A DNA stretch of 64,000 nt from a virus. The stretch is taken from positions 21,371-85,370 of the IMG/VR virus record IMGVR_UViG_3300034284_002720; one strand, 5' to 3'. A program made the translations under genes and the position numbers. Below, piece after piece: positions 28,294 through 36,270 of this stretch. The notes below the pieces were generated by a model. It was not told the origin of the DNA. It did no database searches and worked only from the letters and a program-made list of their open reading frames with translations. Numbering within the stretch: the first letter of the stretch is position 1; every line of letters starts with the position of its first letter.

Positions 28294-28635
28294 ATGGACA
28301 AAGAGGGTGATCCATCTTTTTGGGAATCCATAGATAAAATTTCGGACAGGGTTAAAACCGTAACGAAAAGAAACCTTGAACTTGAGAAAGAAGTTGACAA
28401 TCTGATGCGAACAAGGCATGACCTGGAGGTAAGGGTCAAGTCCCTAGAATCTAATGATATAGAAGGCATAAAAAAGCAGCTATATGAAATAGATAGTAAG
28501 GTCAGATCCTTCGAGTCGGATCACGACAAGAGGAGGGCCAACTGGAACATGGTTCTCAACTTCGTTGTACAATTAGTTTGGGTTTCCATGGCCGCATGGT
28601 TGTTGACAAAATTAGGACTACAGGCTCCGTTATGA
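28294..28635 (+). CDS. coiled-coil protein with C-terminal membrane helix
   Basis: 113 aa from ATG 28294 with AAAGG 6 nt upstream (a TTG at 28279 is the alternative). Residues 10-75 form a heptad-rich coiled coil (ELEKEVDNLMRTRHDLEVRV). One membrane helix follows near the C-terminus (MVLNFVVQLVWVSMAAWLL). The topology resembles membrane-anchored spanin-like or tail-anchored phage proteins, but there is no lipobox. The last bases overlap the next start (ATGA). Confidence 0.7.
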   Translation: MDKEGDPSFWESIDKISDRVKTVTKRNLELEKEVDNLMRTRHDLEVRVKSLESNDIEGIKKQLYEIDSKVRSFESDHDKRRANWNMVLNFVVQLVWVSMAAWLLTKLGLQAPL

Positions 28636-29315
28636 ACTTCAAAGAATGGCTGGTTTCGGAAATAGCGACAAGAAATAGGCTTCCTTCGGACGCCGTGACG
28701 GACAAGGGAAATATGTACGGCATCCCGTTCGGCAGCTCGAGAACACAGGCGCCGATCAGTGCTGCCCTCACGGGTCTTGGCGGCGGAATCGGATTGGGAG
28801 TCAGAAGGGCCCAAGACAGAATGGGCGTTAATATAAGGCCATCGCCGCAGGTTGAGGAAATACCGACGGCCGTCTCAAGAAAGATACCCAATGGAATTTC
28901 GCTGCCGCTACAACTTCCCGCCTTGGAAAGAGACGATTATGGCAATCCGAAATACAGTATGACATCCACGTCTTGGAAGACGGTAAGCAGCATCATCCAA
29001 GATCCTGAAAACGACAATAGGGTCAGGAAGGTGGGCGAGCCTGAGAGTTCCGGAAAATTCATAGCTCCCGCCCCTGGAAACAATAGTGAATTTGGCTTCG
29101 CGATGGCCTTCACCAAGACCCTTATACATATTATGACCTTGAATGTTTGGAGCGACGAAGTAGGAAGCGAGGAACTTTCAAAATATGACTTTGACAACCC
29201 GCAGACAGAACTGGAGCACGCCGACAGCAACAACATCTTGACATGCGTGTTTTCTTTCAAGCGCCGCGACAATGTGCCCGACGGAATCAAGCGACAAAAT
29301 TTTGAAAACGATTGA
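28632..29315 (+). CDS. unknown protein with T4-CTS-like N-terminus
   Basis: 227 aa. ATG 28632 overlaps the previous stop (ATGA). Begins MNFKEWLVSEIATRN, one of the clearest copies of the shared N-terminal motif, with a predicted cleavage after VSE (residue 10). Then comes a Gly-rich segment (ALTGLGGGIGLGVRRAQD) and a beta-rich C-terminal domain (KYSMTSTSWKTVSSIIQD ... NILTCVFSFKRRDN). No family recognised. The Gly-rich stretch recalls membrane-insertion peptides. Probably virion-associated. Confidence 0.65.
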   Translation: MNFKEWLVSEIATRNRLPSDAVTDKGNMYGIPFGSSRTQAPISAALTGLGGGIGLGVRRAQDRMGVNIRPSPQVEEIPTAVSRKIPNGISLPLQLPALERDDYGNPKYSMTSTSWKTVSSIIQDPENDNRVRKVGEPESSGKFIAPAPGNNSEFGFAMAFTKTLIHIMTLNVWSDEVGSEELSKYDFDNPQTELEHADSNNILTCVFSFKRRDNVPDGIKRQNFEND

Positions 29316-29323
29316 GGAATCAT

Positions 29324-30820
29324 ATGAAATCATTCAAGGAATTCGTATCCGAAAAAAACATAATCTCCGAGGAGATTGAAAAGAAAGACTGGCGCAAGGA
29401 ATACTTGAAGCTAGAGAAGGGGTTTGTTCCGCCTTCCAATTTGCGACCCGTCATACAAGCCTTCCTTGACAGCGGATCCATATCGTTGACAAACGACCTT
29501 TCTTCCAAGGTGACGATGCCGAAGAAGTCTCTTTTTCTCGTCGGCGGCCCGGTAAGGGACTTTCTCCTCGGAAAAAAATCCAAAGACTTGGACCTTGCCA
29601 CAAACGCCACTCCGGAACAGATAGCACTCATTCTGCATAACGCGGGTTTTTCTATAACCAGAGAGGACCCCAGCTGGGATCTGCCTTTCAAGCCGAAGGT
29701 GGCGGACGATCAAGACAATAAGAAGTACTACTTGAAGGGCAGAGATTCCGCAGACAAGCCCTTTGTCGTCGGTGCCGTTGTGAACGGAGAGGAATTTGAT
29801 ATAGCGACCTTCAGGAAGGACGCAAAGACAGTCAACGGCCAGTCCGAGGTTGATTTTGTGGACAATCCCCACGAAGATGCCGAAAGAAGGGACTTCACAA
29901 TAAATGCGATGTACATAGAATTGAACAAGGCCGATGGGGAAAACAACAAACTCTATGACCCGACCAAATCAGGATATCACGACATACACTCCGGCACGAT
30001 AAGAGCTGTAGGAAAAGCCGAAGCCAGGTTTGACGAGGACAAACTCAGAGTGATGAGAGCCATAAGGATGCAGTCCAAATACGGAAAGCAGCCGATGGAT
30101 GTCTCTATCAAGGATGCTATATCAAAATTCTCGGATCTTGACGGCGTAGCCCTAGAGAGGGTTCGTGAAGAGTTCTTGAAGGGTCTGGAGGATGTTGATA
30201 TAGATCCAAGGAAATACATCTCCTTGTATTCTAGGCTCGGCCTATTGAAGAAAGTCCTACCGGGCGTACATTTGAGCGTTGATGTCCCACTGCAGTTGCG
30301 CGACAAAAAAGACAAGTTCCTCGCCTTGGCTTGGATACTTAAGGAAAACCCAACCGAAATGGTTGGGCAAGTTTTAGGAAGAAGCAGGAAGGTTGGGGAA
30401 AAAGAGGCCCCAACTGGATGGTCTAATCAAGAAAGGGACACAGTCGTTTATCTTTTGAGACTGAAGGAATTTGACAAAGATCAACTAGATGATCTTATTA
30501 ACAAGAGAAAAATACTCGGCATAACTAAGGATCAGATAAGAAAATGGGTTGAACTTTTTGATGTCGTTGACAAGCACACGGTGAAAACCCCGCGACCCGA
30601 CTGGGCTAAAAGCGTTAAGAAGTTCGCCGACTTCTCGCCGGATCCAACTAAATTGGTTAGTTGGTATTCAAGGGACGAAAAGGGAAATCCCACCAAAGAA
30701 GTACACCCCGAAATCAAGGAAAAGGGGCTGGATAATGTGCCGCCGCACTTCAGAGGCACCGTAATAAAAGACATTAACAAAGGCAAATTGCAGCAGATGT
30801 TTGATACCCACGGCTCTTGA
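29324..30820 (+). CDS. CCA-adding/poly(A) polymerase-type nucleotidyltransferase
   Basis: 498 aa from ATG 29324 (GAGG 6 nt upstream). Class II polymerase-beta signature: FLVGGPVRDFLLG (71-83), KDLDLATNA with the D88/D90 metal-binding pair, then EDAERRDFTINAMY and the DEDKLRVMRAIRM helix. The family adds CCA to tRNA 3' ends or A to RNA. Residues 1-10, MKSFKEFVSE, match the shared capsid-targeting-like motif, followed by an extra 60-residue Lys/Glu-rich region absent from typical enzymes. If packaged, it could repair tRNAs cut by host anticodon nucleases at infection onset (inference). The C-terminal 150 residues are lineage-specific. Confidence 0.88.
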   Translation: MKSFKEFVSEKNIISEEIEKKDWRKEYLKLEKGFVPPSNLRPVIQAFLDSGSISLTNDLSSKVTMPKKSLFLVGGPVRDFLLGKKSKDLDLATNATPEQIALILHNAGFSITREDPSWDLPFKPKVADDQDNKKYYLKGRDSADKPFVVGAVVNGEEFDIATFRKDAKTVNGQSEVDFVDNPHEDAERRDFTINAMYIELNKADGENNKLYDPTKSGYHDIHSGTIRAVGKAEARFDEDKLRVMRAIRMQSKYGKQPMDVSIKDAISKFSDLDGVALERVREEFLKGLEDVDIDPRKYISLYSRLGLLKKVLPGVHLSVDVPLQLRDKKDKFLALAWILKENPTEMVGQVLGRSRKVGEKEAPTGWSNQERDTVVYLLRLKEFDKDQLDDLINKRKILGITKDQIRKWVELFDVVDKHTVKTPRPDWAKSVKKFADFSPDPTKLVSWYSRDEKGNPTKEVHPEIKEKGLDNVPPHFRGTVIKDINKGKLQQMFDTHGS

Positions 30821-31699
30821 TTACTTGTTATACCTTCTCTTGTATGATCTTATAACCTGCTGCAAATAGTTCGTGTTCACGGTAGGGTTGTGTTCCATCA
30901 GCGTCTCGTACGGCCCTAGGCTGCTGTAGAAGGTTCCTTGCTCGAATTGGTAGAACTTCTTATTGAAGACCGGGGGTATCCCGTTCTTGTAGTGTATGAA
31001 GTTTAGATTGTCATCCCCGTGGAGGAGTGAAGCTGCCAAGAACTTGCCCTTTATACCGCAGTGCTGGAAAGACTCGGTAAGTGTAAGCTCCCAGGCCGCT
31101 TGCTCGCACGGAAAGTTCTTGTCCCTTGACTTCAAAATCTGCATGAGGTTCACTTGTAGTTTGGAAAAGAATGTGTTTAATACATATTCCGAAGGCTCGT
31201 TGAATATGATCGGAGCCGAAACGAAGGGCAACTTGGGAAGATCATCCACCGAAACCTCGCGCTCCTCGGCCAACTTCTGGAGGTTGGGTTCAATCTGCTC
31301 CTTCACCATCTTCTCTTCTGCGGTCGATATGTCTTCGTAGTTGTTGACTATGATGCCATAATCCTTGTCGTCCTGTCCCAGTATTATGGGATTTCTAAGT
31401 ATCATGTCGGAATGGATCAGCACAAACGGCGGCTTAAGTATATCATATGCCAAGGCGTACCTTAGCGCCGAGACCCTGTTCATAGGCAGATAGTCCAATT
31501 CTCGACCCTCGTTCGAGTGTATGAACTTCTTGCCGTAACGAACCAGATTGGAGGAATAATCCTTTACTTTTTGGTCGTTGTTCTCGGCCAGCCCTATGAC
31601 CAAACTGTTTTCAATCCCATGCATCAAGAAACTTTCAATAAGCAGTTCCAGCTGCCAGTAAAAATAACTTGAATTTTCTGCGCTCACGAAATATTGCAT
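30821..31699 (-). CDS. glycosyltransferase-like protein
   Basis: 292 aa from ATG 31699. Fits a GT-A fold: ALAYDILKPPFVLIHSDMIL contains a strand ending in H-S-D, in the position of the DxD metal motif, followed by an acceptor-side region with FVSAPIIFNEPSEYVL and an HCGIKGKFLAASLLHGDD loop. No family number can be given. A possible -10/-35 pair (31708-31735, reverse) lies directly upstream with almost no leader. The gene meets the nucleotidyltransferase tail to tail with no gap. Confidence 0.6.
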   Translation of the reverse strand: MQYFVSAENSSYFYWQLELLIESFLMHGIENSLVIGLAENNDQKVKDYSSNLVRYGKKFIHSNEGRELDYLPMNRVSALRYALAYDILKPPFVLIHSDMILRNPIILGQDDKDYGIIVNNYEDISTAEEKMVKEQIEPNLQKLAEEREVSVDDLPKLPFVSAPIIFNEPSEYVLNTFFSKLQVNLMQILKSRDKNFPCEQAAWELTLTESFQHCGIKGKFLAASLLHGDDNLNFIHYKNGIPPVFNKKFYQFEQGTFYSSLGPYETLMEHNPTVNTNYLQQVIRSYKRRYNK

Positions 31700-31707
31700 G
31701 TGATAAA

Positions 31708-31735
31708 ATAGTAACCTTTCCTTTTTTCTTGACAA
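31708..31735 (-). promoter_or_regulatory. sigma70-like promoter, minus strand
   Basis: TTGTCA (31735-31730), 16-nt spacer, TACTAT (31713-31708). It shares its -35 heptamer with the divergent promoter on the other strand. The predicted transcription start is at or just before the ATG at 31699, so the mRNA would be nearly leaderless. No ribosome site is visible near that ATG. Confidence 0.4.
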
Positions 31736-31757
31736 AATTGCGGATCCGGAATACAAT
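31729..31757 (+). promoter_or_regulatory. strong sigma70-like promoter
   Basis: TTGACA (31729-31734), exactly 17 nt, TACAAT (31752-31757). This is the best bacterial-type promoter in the window. The predicted start of transcription coincides with the ATG at 31764, implying a leaderless mRNA. It shares its -35 sequence with a divergent minus-strand promoter. Likely read by host RNA polymerase early in infection. Confidence 0.65.
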
Positions 31758-31763
31758 GTTGGG

Positions 31764-32051
31764 ATGATCGCATCCGTGCTTAAAAAAATATTTAAGAGGC
31801 CGAAAGTGACCAAAGAAGACCACGGCGTAACATTTGAGACCCTTAGGCAACAAATACGAGAGTTGGCCTACAAGAAGTGGGAGGATTCGGGATGTCCTTG
31901 GGGACGCGACAAGGAGTTCTGGACTGCGGCAGAAAAGGAACTTTTTGGCGAAGACGCGCTGAAGTCGGGCGGGTACCGCATTGAAATTAAAGGATCACAA
32001 TTGTTGATATGCCCAATCAATTCAGAAGTGCCTGTTCGAACCAAAGACTGA
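31764..32051 (+). CDS. DUF2934-domain protein
   Basis: 95 aa. IRELAYKKWEDSGCPWGRD followed by FWTAAEKEL is the DUF2934 signature ('I+.+AY.lWe..G.P.Gr...hW..AE.el'). This is a short helical domain of unknown function, common in bacteria and some phages. Basic N-terminus (VLKKIFKRPKVTK). The ATG lies 7 nt after a TACAAT box, so the transcript is probably leaderless. A later start is not supported by another Met. Confidence 0.75.
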   Translation: MIASVLKKIFKRPKVTKEDHGVTFETLRQQIRELAYKKWEDSGCPWGRDKEFWTAAEKELFGEDALKSGGYRIEIKGSQLLICPINSEVPVRTKD

Positions 32052-32083
32052 ATCTTTTTTATTTTCCGGGACTATATTATTCC

Positions 32084-32323
32084 ATGAAAAGCAAACTGGA
32101 AAAGCAGAAAGAAGCCGAAGAAAGAGCTCAACTCAGGGCCAAGAGAAGCCACAAGGATCAGATTGCACATCTAGATTCCATCTTCGGAAAGGATATCGGT
32201 GCCGCCAAGGAGCGGTCAAGGCTCAAGGCGCTCGTTGAGGGCTCAAAGGCCGTCAAAAAAGAAGCCCCGGAATCCAGTTCTTCAGACAAACCCAAGAAGT
32301 CCAGGAAGAAGGATCAGAAATAA
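32084..32323 (+). CDS. small basic coiled-coil protein
   Basis: 79 aa from ATG 32084. An in-frame upstream reading to 32009 would overlap the DUF2934 gene. Residues 1-25 are charged (KSKLEKQKEAEERAQLRAKR), the middle is helical, and the C-terminus is a Ser/Lys-rich tail (SSSSDKPKKSRKKDQK). Such composition is common in nucleic-acid-binding or internal head proteins. A TATATT box (32072-32077) is 7 nt before the ATG. Function unknown. Confidence 0.55.
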   Translation: MKSKLEKQKEAEERAQLRAKRSHKDQIAHLDSIFGKDIGAAKERSRLKALVEGSKAVKKEAPESSSSDKPKKSRKKDQK

Positions 32324-32356
32324 CAACAGTTTCCTTGCGGTTAAGTTTGTTTGGAT

Positions 32357-33178
32357 CTACGGCGTAATCAGATCGCCTTCTTGCAAGACATAGGGAACTT
32401 CGGTAATGGAGCTTGGATTCTTATTGGCCGAAGTGTATGTGTAGCTTATCTTCCTTGCAAAATCACCAGCAACGCTTCCGGCCGGGTATTCTATTATCTG
32501 AGTGATCCTATCAGAAGGATCTACCGTTAACTTCTGAAAAGTGAAAAGTCCCGCTCCCCTTCCTTTGAGTAGTTCCCAATCTTCCTTCATATCTGCAGGG
32601 ACAAAACCCGCGTTCTCTATGATGGCTTGATCGGCCGGATCCGACTCGTCAAGCATGATCAGCATTCCAACCGAGTCCTCGTACTTGGATCTATTTTGTA
32701 TGGTGTGTCTTGCGAAGTACTCTGGGAGTTCAGCGACCCCAGCCTTCTTGTTGAATCCCAACTTTGTCTCGGCTCCGTAGTTTCCAAAGTACATTCTTAC
32801 ATTTTGTTTCTTGGCAGGATTCTTCATGATGCCCACAGAATCCGACCCATCTACCTTTACGACTCTGGCTATAAACAAGGATGAAAAGATTGACTCAGAG
32901 TTCAGATTGTCCACCACCTCTTGGGCGCTGGTATTTGCCGGATCAGCCCCGGATACATCTATGGACACAGACACCCAGTTCTTGAACTCGGGATCCCAAG
33001 CAAAGTTGAACTCCAAAGCCCCAGAAGACGAGAAATCGTACGGTCCCGGGTTCCAAGCAACCTGGTTGGATTGCAGGTTCTTGTTCGGAGCAACCTTGAA
33101 TGTCGGCGCCAACTTCCTGTCGGCTAGAACAAGAAATCCTTGGTACTCTTGATCAAACAAATTCTGGAAAAATGCCAT
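32357..33178 (-). CDS. probable virion structural protein
   Basis: 273 aa. Beta-rich with MAFFQNLFDQEYQGFLVLAD, WNPGPYDFSSSGALEFNF and VSVSIDVSGADP, an even charge distribution and no catalytic motif. This resembles tube, neck or decoration proteins more than enzymes, but no family is recognised. AAAGGA lies 6 nt before the ATG, and CATATAGG about 30 nt upstream fits the late-type boxes. It is separated from the main tail block, as is common for extra structural genes in large phages. Confidence 0.5.
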   Translation of the reverse strand: MAFFQNLFDQEYQGFLVLADRKLAPTFKVAPNKNLQSNQVAWNPGPYDFSSSGALEFNFAWDPEFKNWVSVSIDVSGADPANTSAQEVVDNLNSESIFSSLFIARVVKVDGSDSVGIMKNPAKKQNVRMYFGNYGAETKLGFNKKAGVAELPEYFARHTIQNRSKYEDSVGMLIMLDESDPADQAIIENAGFVPADMKEDWELLKGRGAGLFTFQKLTVDPSDRITQIIEYPAGSVAGDFARKISYTYTSANKNPSSITEVPYVLQEGDLITP

Positions 33179-33179
33179 C

Positions 33180-33430
33180 TTTCATCCTTTGGTTTAACTA
33201 CAAAACCTATATGAACTACTCATCCGCCAAAGACGGGTGGGTTTCTCGCTTCAACGCAGAATGCCCCTCCGGCAGACCTTGATCCGCCTTTAAGGTCTTC
33301 TTTCCGCTCCCCGAGCCAACCCCGTGGTTCCCACGGTTTAGTTTATTTAGTCCTTGACGCAGAATATTTCGTGCGGCATTCAAATCACGGTCATGCCTCA
33401 CCCCGCATCTTGGACAAGTCCAATCACGAT
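33180..33430 (-). ncRNA. predicted omega (re)RNA region of the TnpB element
   Basis: For IS200/IS605-type TnpB proteins the guide (omega) RNA usually overlaps the 3' end of tnpB and extends past the right end of the element. Here the 3' end holds a compact hairpin (33224-33236, CCGTC-TTT-GGCGG on the minus strand) near the stop codon. The exact right end and guide are not resolved. Range given is where the RNA is expected; placement is inference. Confidence 0.35.
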
Positions 33431-34433
33431 CCTTGAGAGTCAAGGAGTCATTGATATATAAACAGTCGTAGCACTGCTTGCTTGAAGGAAAAAACCGGTC
33501 AATCTTGCAAACCGTTCTTCCATACCACCCTGCCTTGTACTTAATCATCCTCGTCAACTCCGAAACCGCCGCATCGCCGAATGCACCTGCAACTTTGTGG
33601 TTCCTCATCATGTTCCTCACCGAAAGGTCTTCGAGGATTATCGCTTGGTTCTCACGAACAATCTTTGTAGAGACCTTGTGGAGATGGTCTGTCCTGATGT
33701 TGACCATTTGCTGGTACAGCTTGGCGATTCGGACTCTCAATTTCTCGTGCCGTTTGCTTTTCTTCTCCGTCCTGCTGAATCTTTGCTGTAACTTCTTGAG
33801 TTGCGAGCGGAGGCTCTTGTATGGACGGATGTTTTTGTGTTTCTTGCCGTCACTCTGAATTGCAAGGTGTTTCAATCCCAAATCGACTCCGACTATTTTT
33901 TCTACCTTGGGAAGTTGCTTGATTTCCTTTTTAACATTGATTGAGACGAAGTATTGCCCCGCCTTGTTCTTGCTTATCGTTGCGTGGCAAATCTTTCCTT
34001 GCACTTCTCTGTGGTTATCGTATTTGATTCCTTCCTTGAACTTTGGAATTTTGATTTTGCTGTTACTCAAAGAAATTGCCTGCGGGACAGTGAACGACTG
34101 TCTGCCGTGTCTCTTCTTGAACTTCGGGAACTTGGTCTTCTTGGAGAAGAATCCGTTGTAGGCTATCTCCAGACATCGGAGCGAGAATTGCAGGGCTTGA
34201 GCGTTCGTTTCCCTCAACCAAGCCAGTTCCTTCTTCACCTTGGTCAACTCGCCGGCATCGTCGTAGTAGTTCAAGGACTTCTTGTGGTCTTTCTTTTCCT
34301 CGTTCTCTGCGTAGAACTTGATCCTTCTTTCAAGGAAGTGGTTGTACACATACCTTACGCATCCAAAATGCTTGTCAAGCAGTTGGGCTTGATCCTTCGT
34401 CGGATACAATCTGAATTTGTAGGCATAGTTCAT
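33216..34433 (-). CDS. tnpB: TnpB RNA-guided nuclease of an IS200/IS605-type element
   Basis: 405 aa, normal for TnpB. RuvC-like catalytic residues: D184 in VGVDLGLKHLA, E268 in AIILEDLSV, D350 in HDRDLNAARNI. Zinc ribbon C321-x2-C324 and C340-x2-C343 lies between the second and third. N-terminal YAYKFRLYPTKDQ is typical of OrfB. TnpB cleaves DNA guided by an RNA from the element's right end, promoting element retention. No tnpA transposase is present within the window, so this is a tnpB-only element that cannot move alone. The start codon lies in the loop of a hairpin (see 34423-34462). Confidence 0.93.
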   Translation of the reverse strand: MNYAYKFRLYPTKDQAQLLDKHFGCVRYVYNHFLERRIKFYAENEEKKDHKKSLNYYDDAGELTKVKKELAWLRETNAQALQFSLRCLEIAYNGFFSKKTKFPKFKKRHGRQSFTVPQAISLSNSKIKIPKFKEGIKYDNHREVQGKICHATISKNKAGQYFVSINVKKEIKQLPKVEKIVGVDLGLKHLAIQSDGKKHKNIRPYKSLRSQLKKLQQRFSRTEKKSKRHEKLRVRIAKLYQQMVNIRTDHLHKVSTKIVRENQAIILEDLSVRNMMRNHKVAGAFGDAAVSELTRMIKYKAGWYGRTVCKIDRFFPSSKQCYDCLYINDSLTLKDRDWTCPRCGVRHDRDLNAARNILRQGLNKLNRGNHGVGSGSGKKTLKADQGLPEGHSALKRETHPSLADE

Positions 34434-34462
34434 ACTATGCGTACATATGCACCTCGCATAGT
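34423..34462. repeat. overlapping hairpins at the left end of the TnpB element
   Basis: GCATAGT (34423-34429), ACTATGC (34434-34440) and CGCATAGT (34455-34462) form two alternative perfect hairpins: 34423-34440 with the tnpB start codon in its 4-nt loop, or 34434-34462 with a 13-nt loop. The second is followed by TTTTTT on the plus strand and so also resembles a terminator in that direction. IS200/IS605 ends carry such hairpins for TnpA recognition. Either use is inferred. Confidence 0.7.
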
Positions 34463-34485
34463 TTTTTATTCGCTCCCCAAACCAA

Positions 34486-34514
34486 TTGACTTAAATCCTA
34501 AAATTGATTAAGAT
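34486..34514 (+). promoter_or_regulatory. sigma70-like promoter
   Basis: TTGACT (34486-34491), 17-nt spacer, TAAGAT (34509-34514), giving a leader of about 25 nt before the ATG at 34544. Five of six and four of six consensus positions match. Probably an early promoter for the DUF6065-like gene. Confidence 0.45.
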
Positions 34515-34543
34515 TATGCATCCTTCAACGAAAATAATTACCT

Positions 34544-35449
34544 ATGCAACTTAAAATCTGGGAAATTCACTCTAAATCCTGCAAGATAGAAAAGGCCGAA
34601 AAGTCGTGCAAGGGCTTGGCCAACCAGGGTGCCGTACAATGGTGCGGGCCCTATGTAAATGCCAACCAGTACGGGTTCTGGGTATACCCTCCCGTGGACA
34701 TGGACTTTTCTTTTGAAAACGGCAATTTTAAAGTGACAAACATGGAAGGGTACGACGACGAGGATTATCGTGTCGTGCGCTCATTGATTAGGCCGGAGGA
34801 CCACTCGGACTTTGAGAAGTGGATATTTCCGAACTCCGGCAGGACAAAGGTGACATTTGGATCCGTAGAACCGAATGTCGTTCAAATCTGGACTGGTTTG
34901 ATATTCCAAACCCCTCCGGGGTGGTGCTTGCACATACGCAGTCCGATAAACTTTCCCCAATATGGATTTAATGTCATGGAGGCAGTCCTGGAGACCGACT
35001 GGCTTCAGTATGACATATGGATGAACCTGTCGGTGACGGAGGTCGGGAAAATCATATCAATACGGAAGGATACGCCCATAGCCCAACTTGTTCCCGTGAG
35101 AAGGGAAGGATTTAAAGGCGATTGGGACATCAGCAGAGAAAGGATTAATCGGGACTCAACCGAAGCCGACAAGGTCTTTAGTTACTGGCTGCATTACAAC
35201 AAGCAGAAATTCGAGTTCGGCGGCAAGCAAGCCCTAACTCAGACTTTGACCAAGGACTCCACAACATATTTCAGGGAGAAGAGCAGGCTTCTTGGCAAAG
35301 AGATGGAGCCCTTGAGTGATGTTGAAAAATGCCCCGCCCCAAAGCCAAACAAATGTCCGTTCGCTCACATGCACCCCGGCCATCAAGAGACGCCAGAGTT
35401 TGAGGCTTTGGACAACTCGTTCATTAAGAAATTCTTCAAGAAGAGTTAG
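34544..35449 (+). CDS. DUF6065-like protein
   Basis: 301 aa. Text such as GAVQWCGPYVNANQYGFWVYPP, VVQIWTGLIFQTPPGWCLHI and a following PINFPQYGF ... LETDW resembles, from memory, the DUF6065 family; function unknown. Beta-rich first two thirds, then a Cys/His cluster near the end (KCPAPKPNKCPFAHMHPGH), a possible metal site. Its 3' end overlaps the convergent lipase gene by 4 nt. Confidence 0.55.
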   Translation: MQLKIWEIHSKSCKIEKAEKSCKGLANQGAVQWCGPYVNANQYGFWVYPPVDMDFSFENGNFKVTNMEGYDDEDYRVVRSLIRPEDHSDFEKWIFPNSGRTKVTFGSVEPNVVQIWTGLIFQTPPGWCLHIRSPINFPQYGFNVMEAVLETDWLQYDIWMNLSVTEVGKIISIRKDTPIAQLVPVRREGFKGDWDISRERINRDSTEADKVFSYWLHYNKQKFEFGGKQALTQTLTKDSTTYFREKSRLLGKEMEPLSDVEKCPAPKPNKCPFAHMHPGHQETPEFEALDNSFIKKFFKKS

Positions 35450-36270
35450 TTAATTTTCATGTATCCCAATAGTCCTTTTCTATCAAGAATTTGATAGGAA
35501 GACCTTCCGTACAACACTCCTTTTTTGCATTTGTTAAAACTTACTGATTCAAAAAGGGTCTCGTTGGGCTCCACTAGATGTATGTTTATGCCTTTGTATC
35601 CAAATTCTCCTTCTTTCTTTAAGCAGTTGTTTATGTCTCTCATCATGATTTCGTTCAAACTAATATCCAGGGCCCTGTAGGCCATCTTGATTGCCTTCAT
35701 GAACCCTGATGGTTTTTTCCACTCGTCTATCTCAAAACGCCTTCCCATTATAACATATATGTCGCTACATCCTGCCTCTATGCACTGTTCAAGAGGAGCG
35801 AGTTGCCTGCTGCCAGCATCCACCCATCCATTTCTGTCTTCTACAAGCGCAGTTATGGCAACACTTCCCAAAACGGCCTCTGCGAAGTCGATTGGGCTTA
35901 CGGATTTGTTTGAGACATAATCCATTCTTCCGTCTTCAATGTTCATTCTTACTACAACACTTTCGCATATTGGCTCGTTCTTTACTGCGTTGTATACAAT
36001 CTTCTCCATTGGACGCTGGTTCATCAGCCCTGTCCGCCAAGGAAAGTCGTAGTTTATGCCAAATACATCAAAGATGTTGGATATTTTGCTCCACATGTTA
36101 GCAAGCCCTTGGGCTCCCAAGAAAGCGTAAGATGCTGCGCATATGGATCCGGAAGAAACCCCTATTGTGAAATCTGCGTTGATTCCTTGTTCATGAAGAC
36201 CCAATGCTATTCCAGCTTGTATGGATCCTCGTGCCCCTTCCCCTGTAAAGCAAAATCCTATCTTAGTCAT
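35446..36270 (-). CDS. patatin-like phospholipase
   Basis: 274 aa. Catalytic dyad: Ser39 in GVSSG (G-x-S-x-G) and Asp151 in DAGS. The oxyanion region is GEGARG (9-14), near the usual GGGxRG. Patatin-like enzymes hydrolyse acyl chains from membrane lipids. No signal peptide, so it would act on the cytoplasmic face. ATG overlaps the upstream stop (ATGA). Roles to consider: lysis, membrane remodelling, or an abortive/anti-competitor effector; patatins are effectors in several defence systems. The sequence does not distinguish these. Confidence 0.85.
   Translation of the reverse strand: MTKIGFCFTGEGARGSIQAGIALGLHEQGINADFTIGVSSGSICAASYAFLGAQGLANMWSKISNIFDVFGINYDFPWRTGLMNQRPMEKIVYNAVKNEPICESVVVRMNIEDGRMDYVSNKSVSPIDFAEAVLGSVAITALVEDRNGWVDAGSRQLAPLEQCIEAGCSDIYVIMGRRFEIDEWKKPSGFMKAIKMAYRALDISLNEIMMRDINNCLKKEGEFGYKGINIHLVEPNETLFESVSFNKCKKGVLYGRSSYQILDRKGLLGYMKIN

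Noticed and set aside
28560-28620. Coiled-coil membrane protein as a classical spanin
   Set aside because: There is no lipobox or i-/o-spanin pair; the single C-terminal helix fits many other membrane-tethered proteins.
34434-34467. Rho-independent terminator on the plus strand
   Set aside because: A hairpin followed by six T's is present, but no plus-strand gene ends before it; the left end of the TnpB element is the better explanation.
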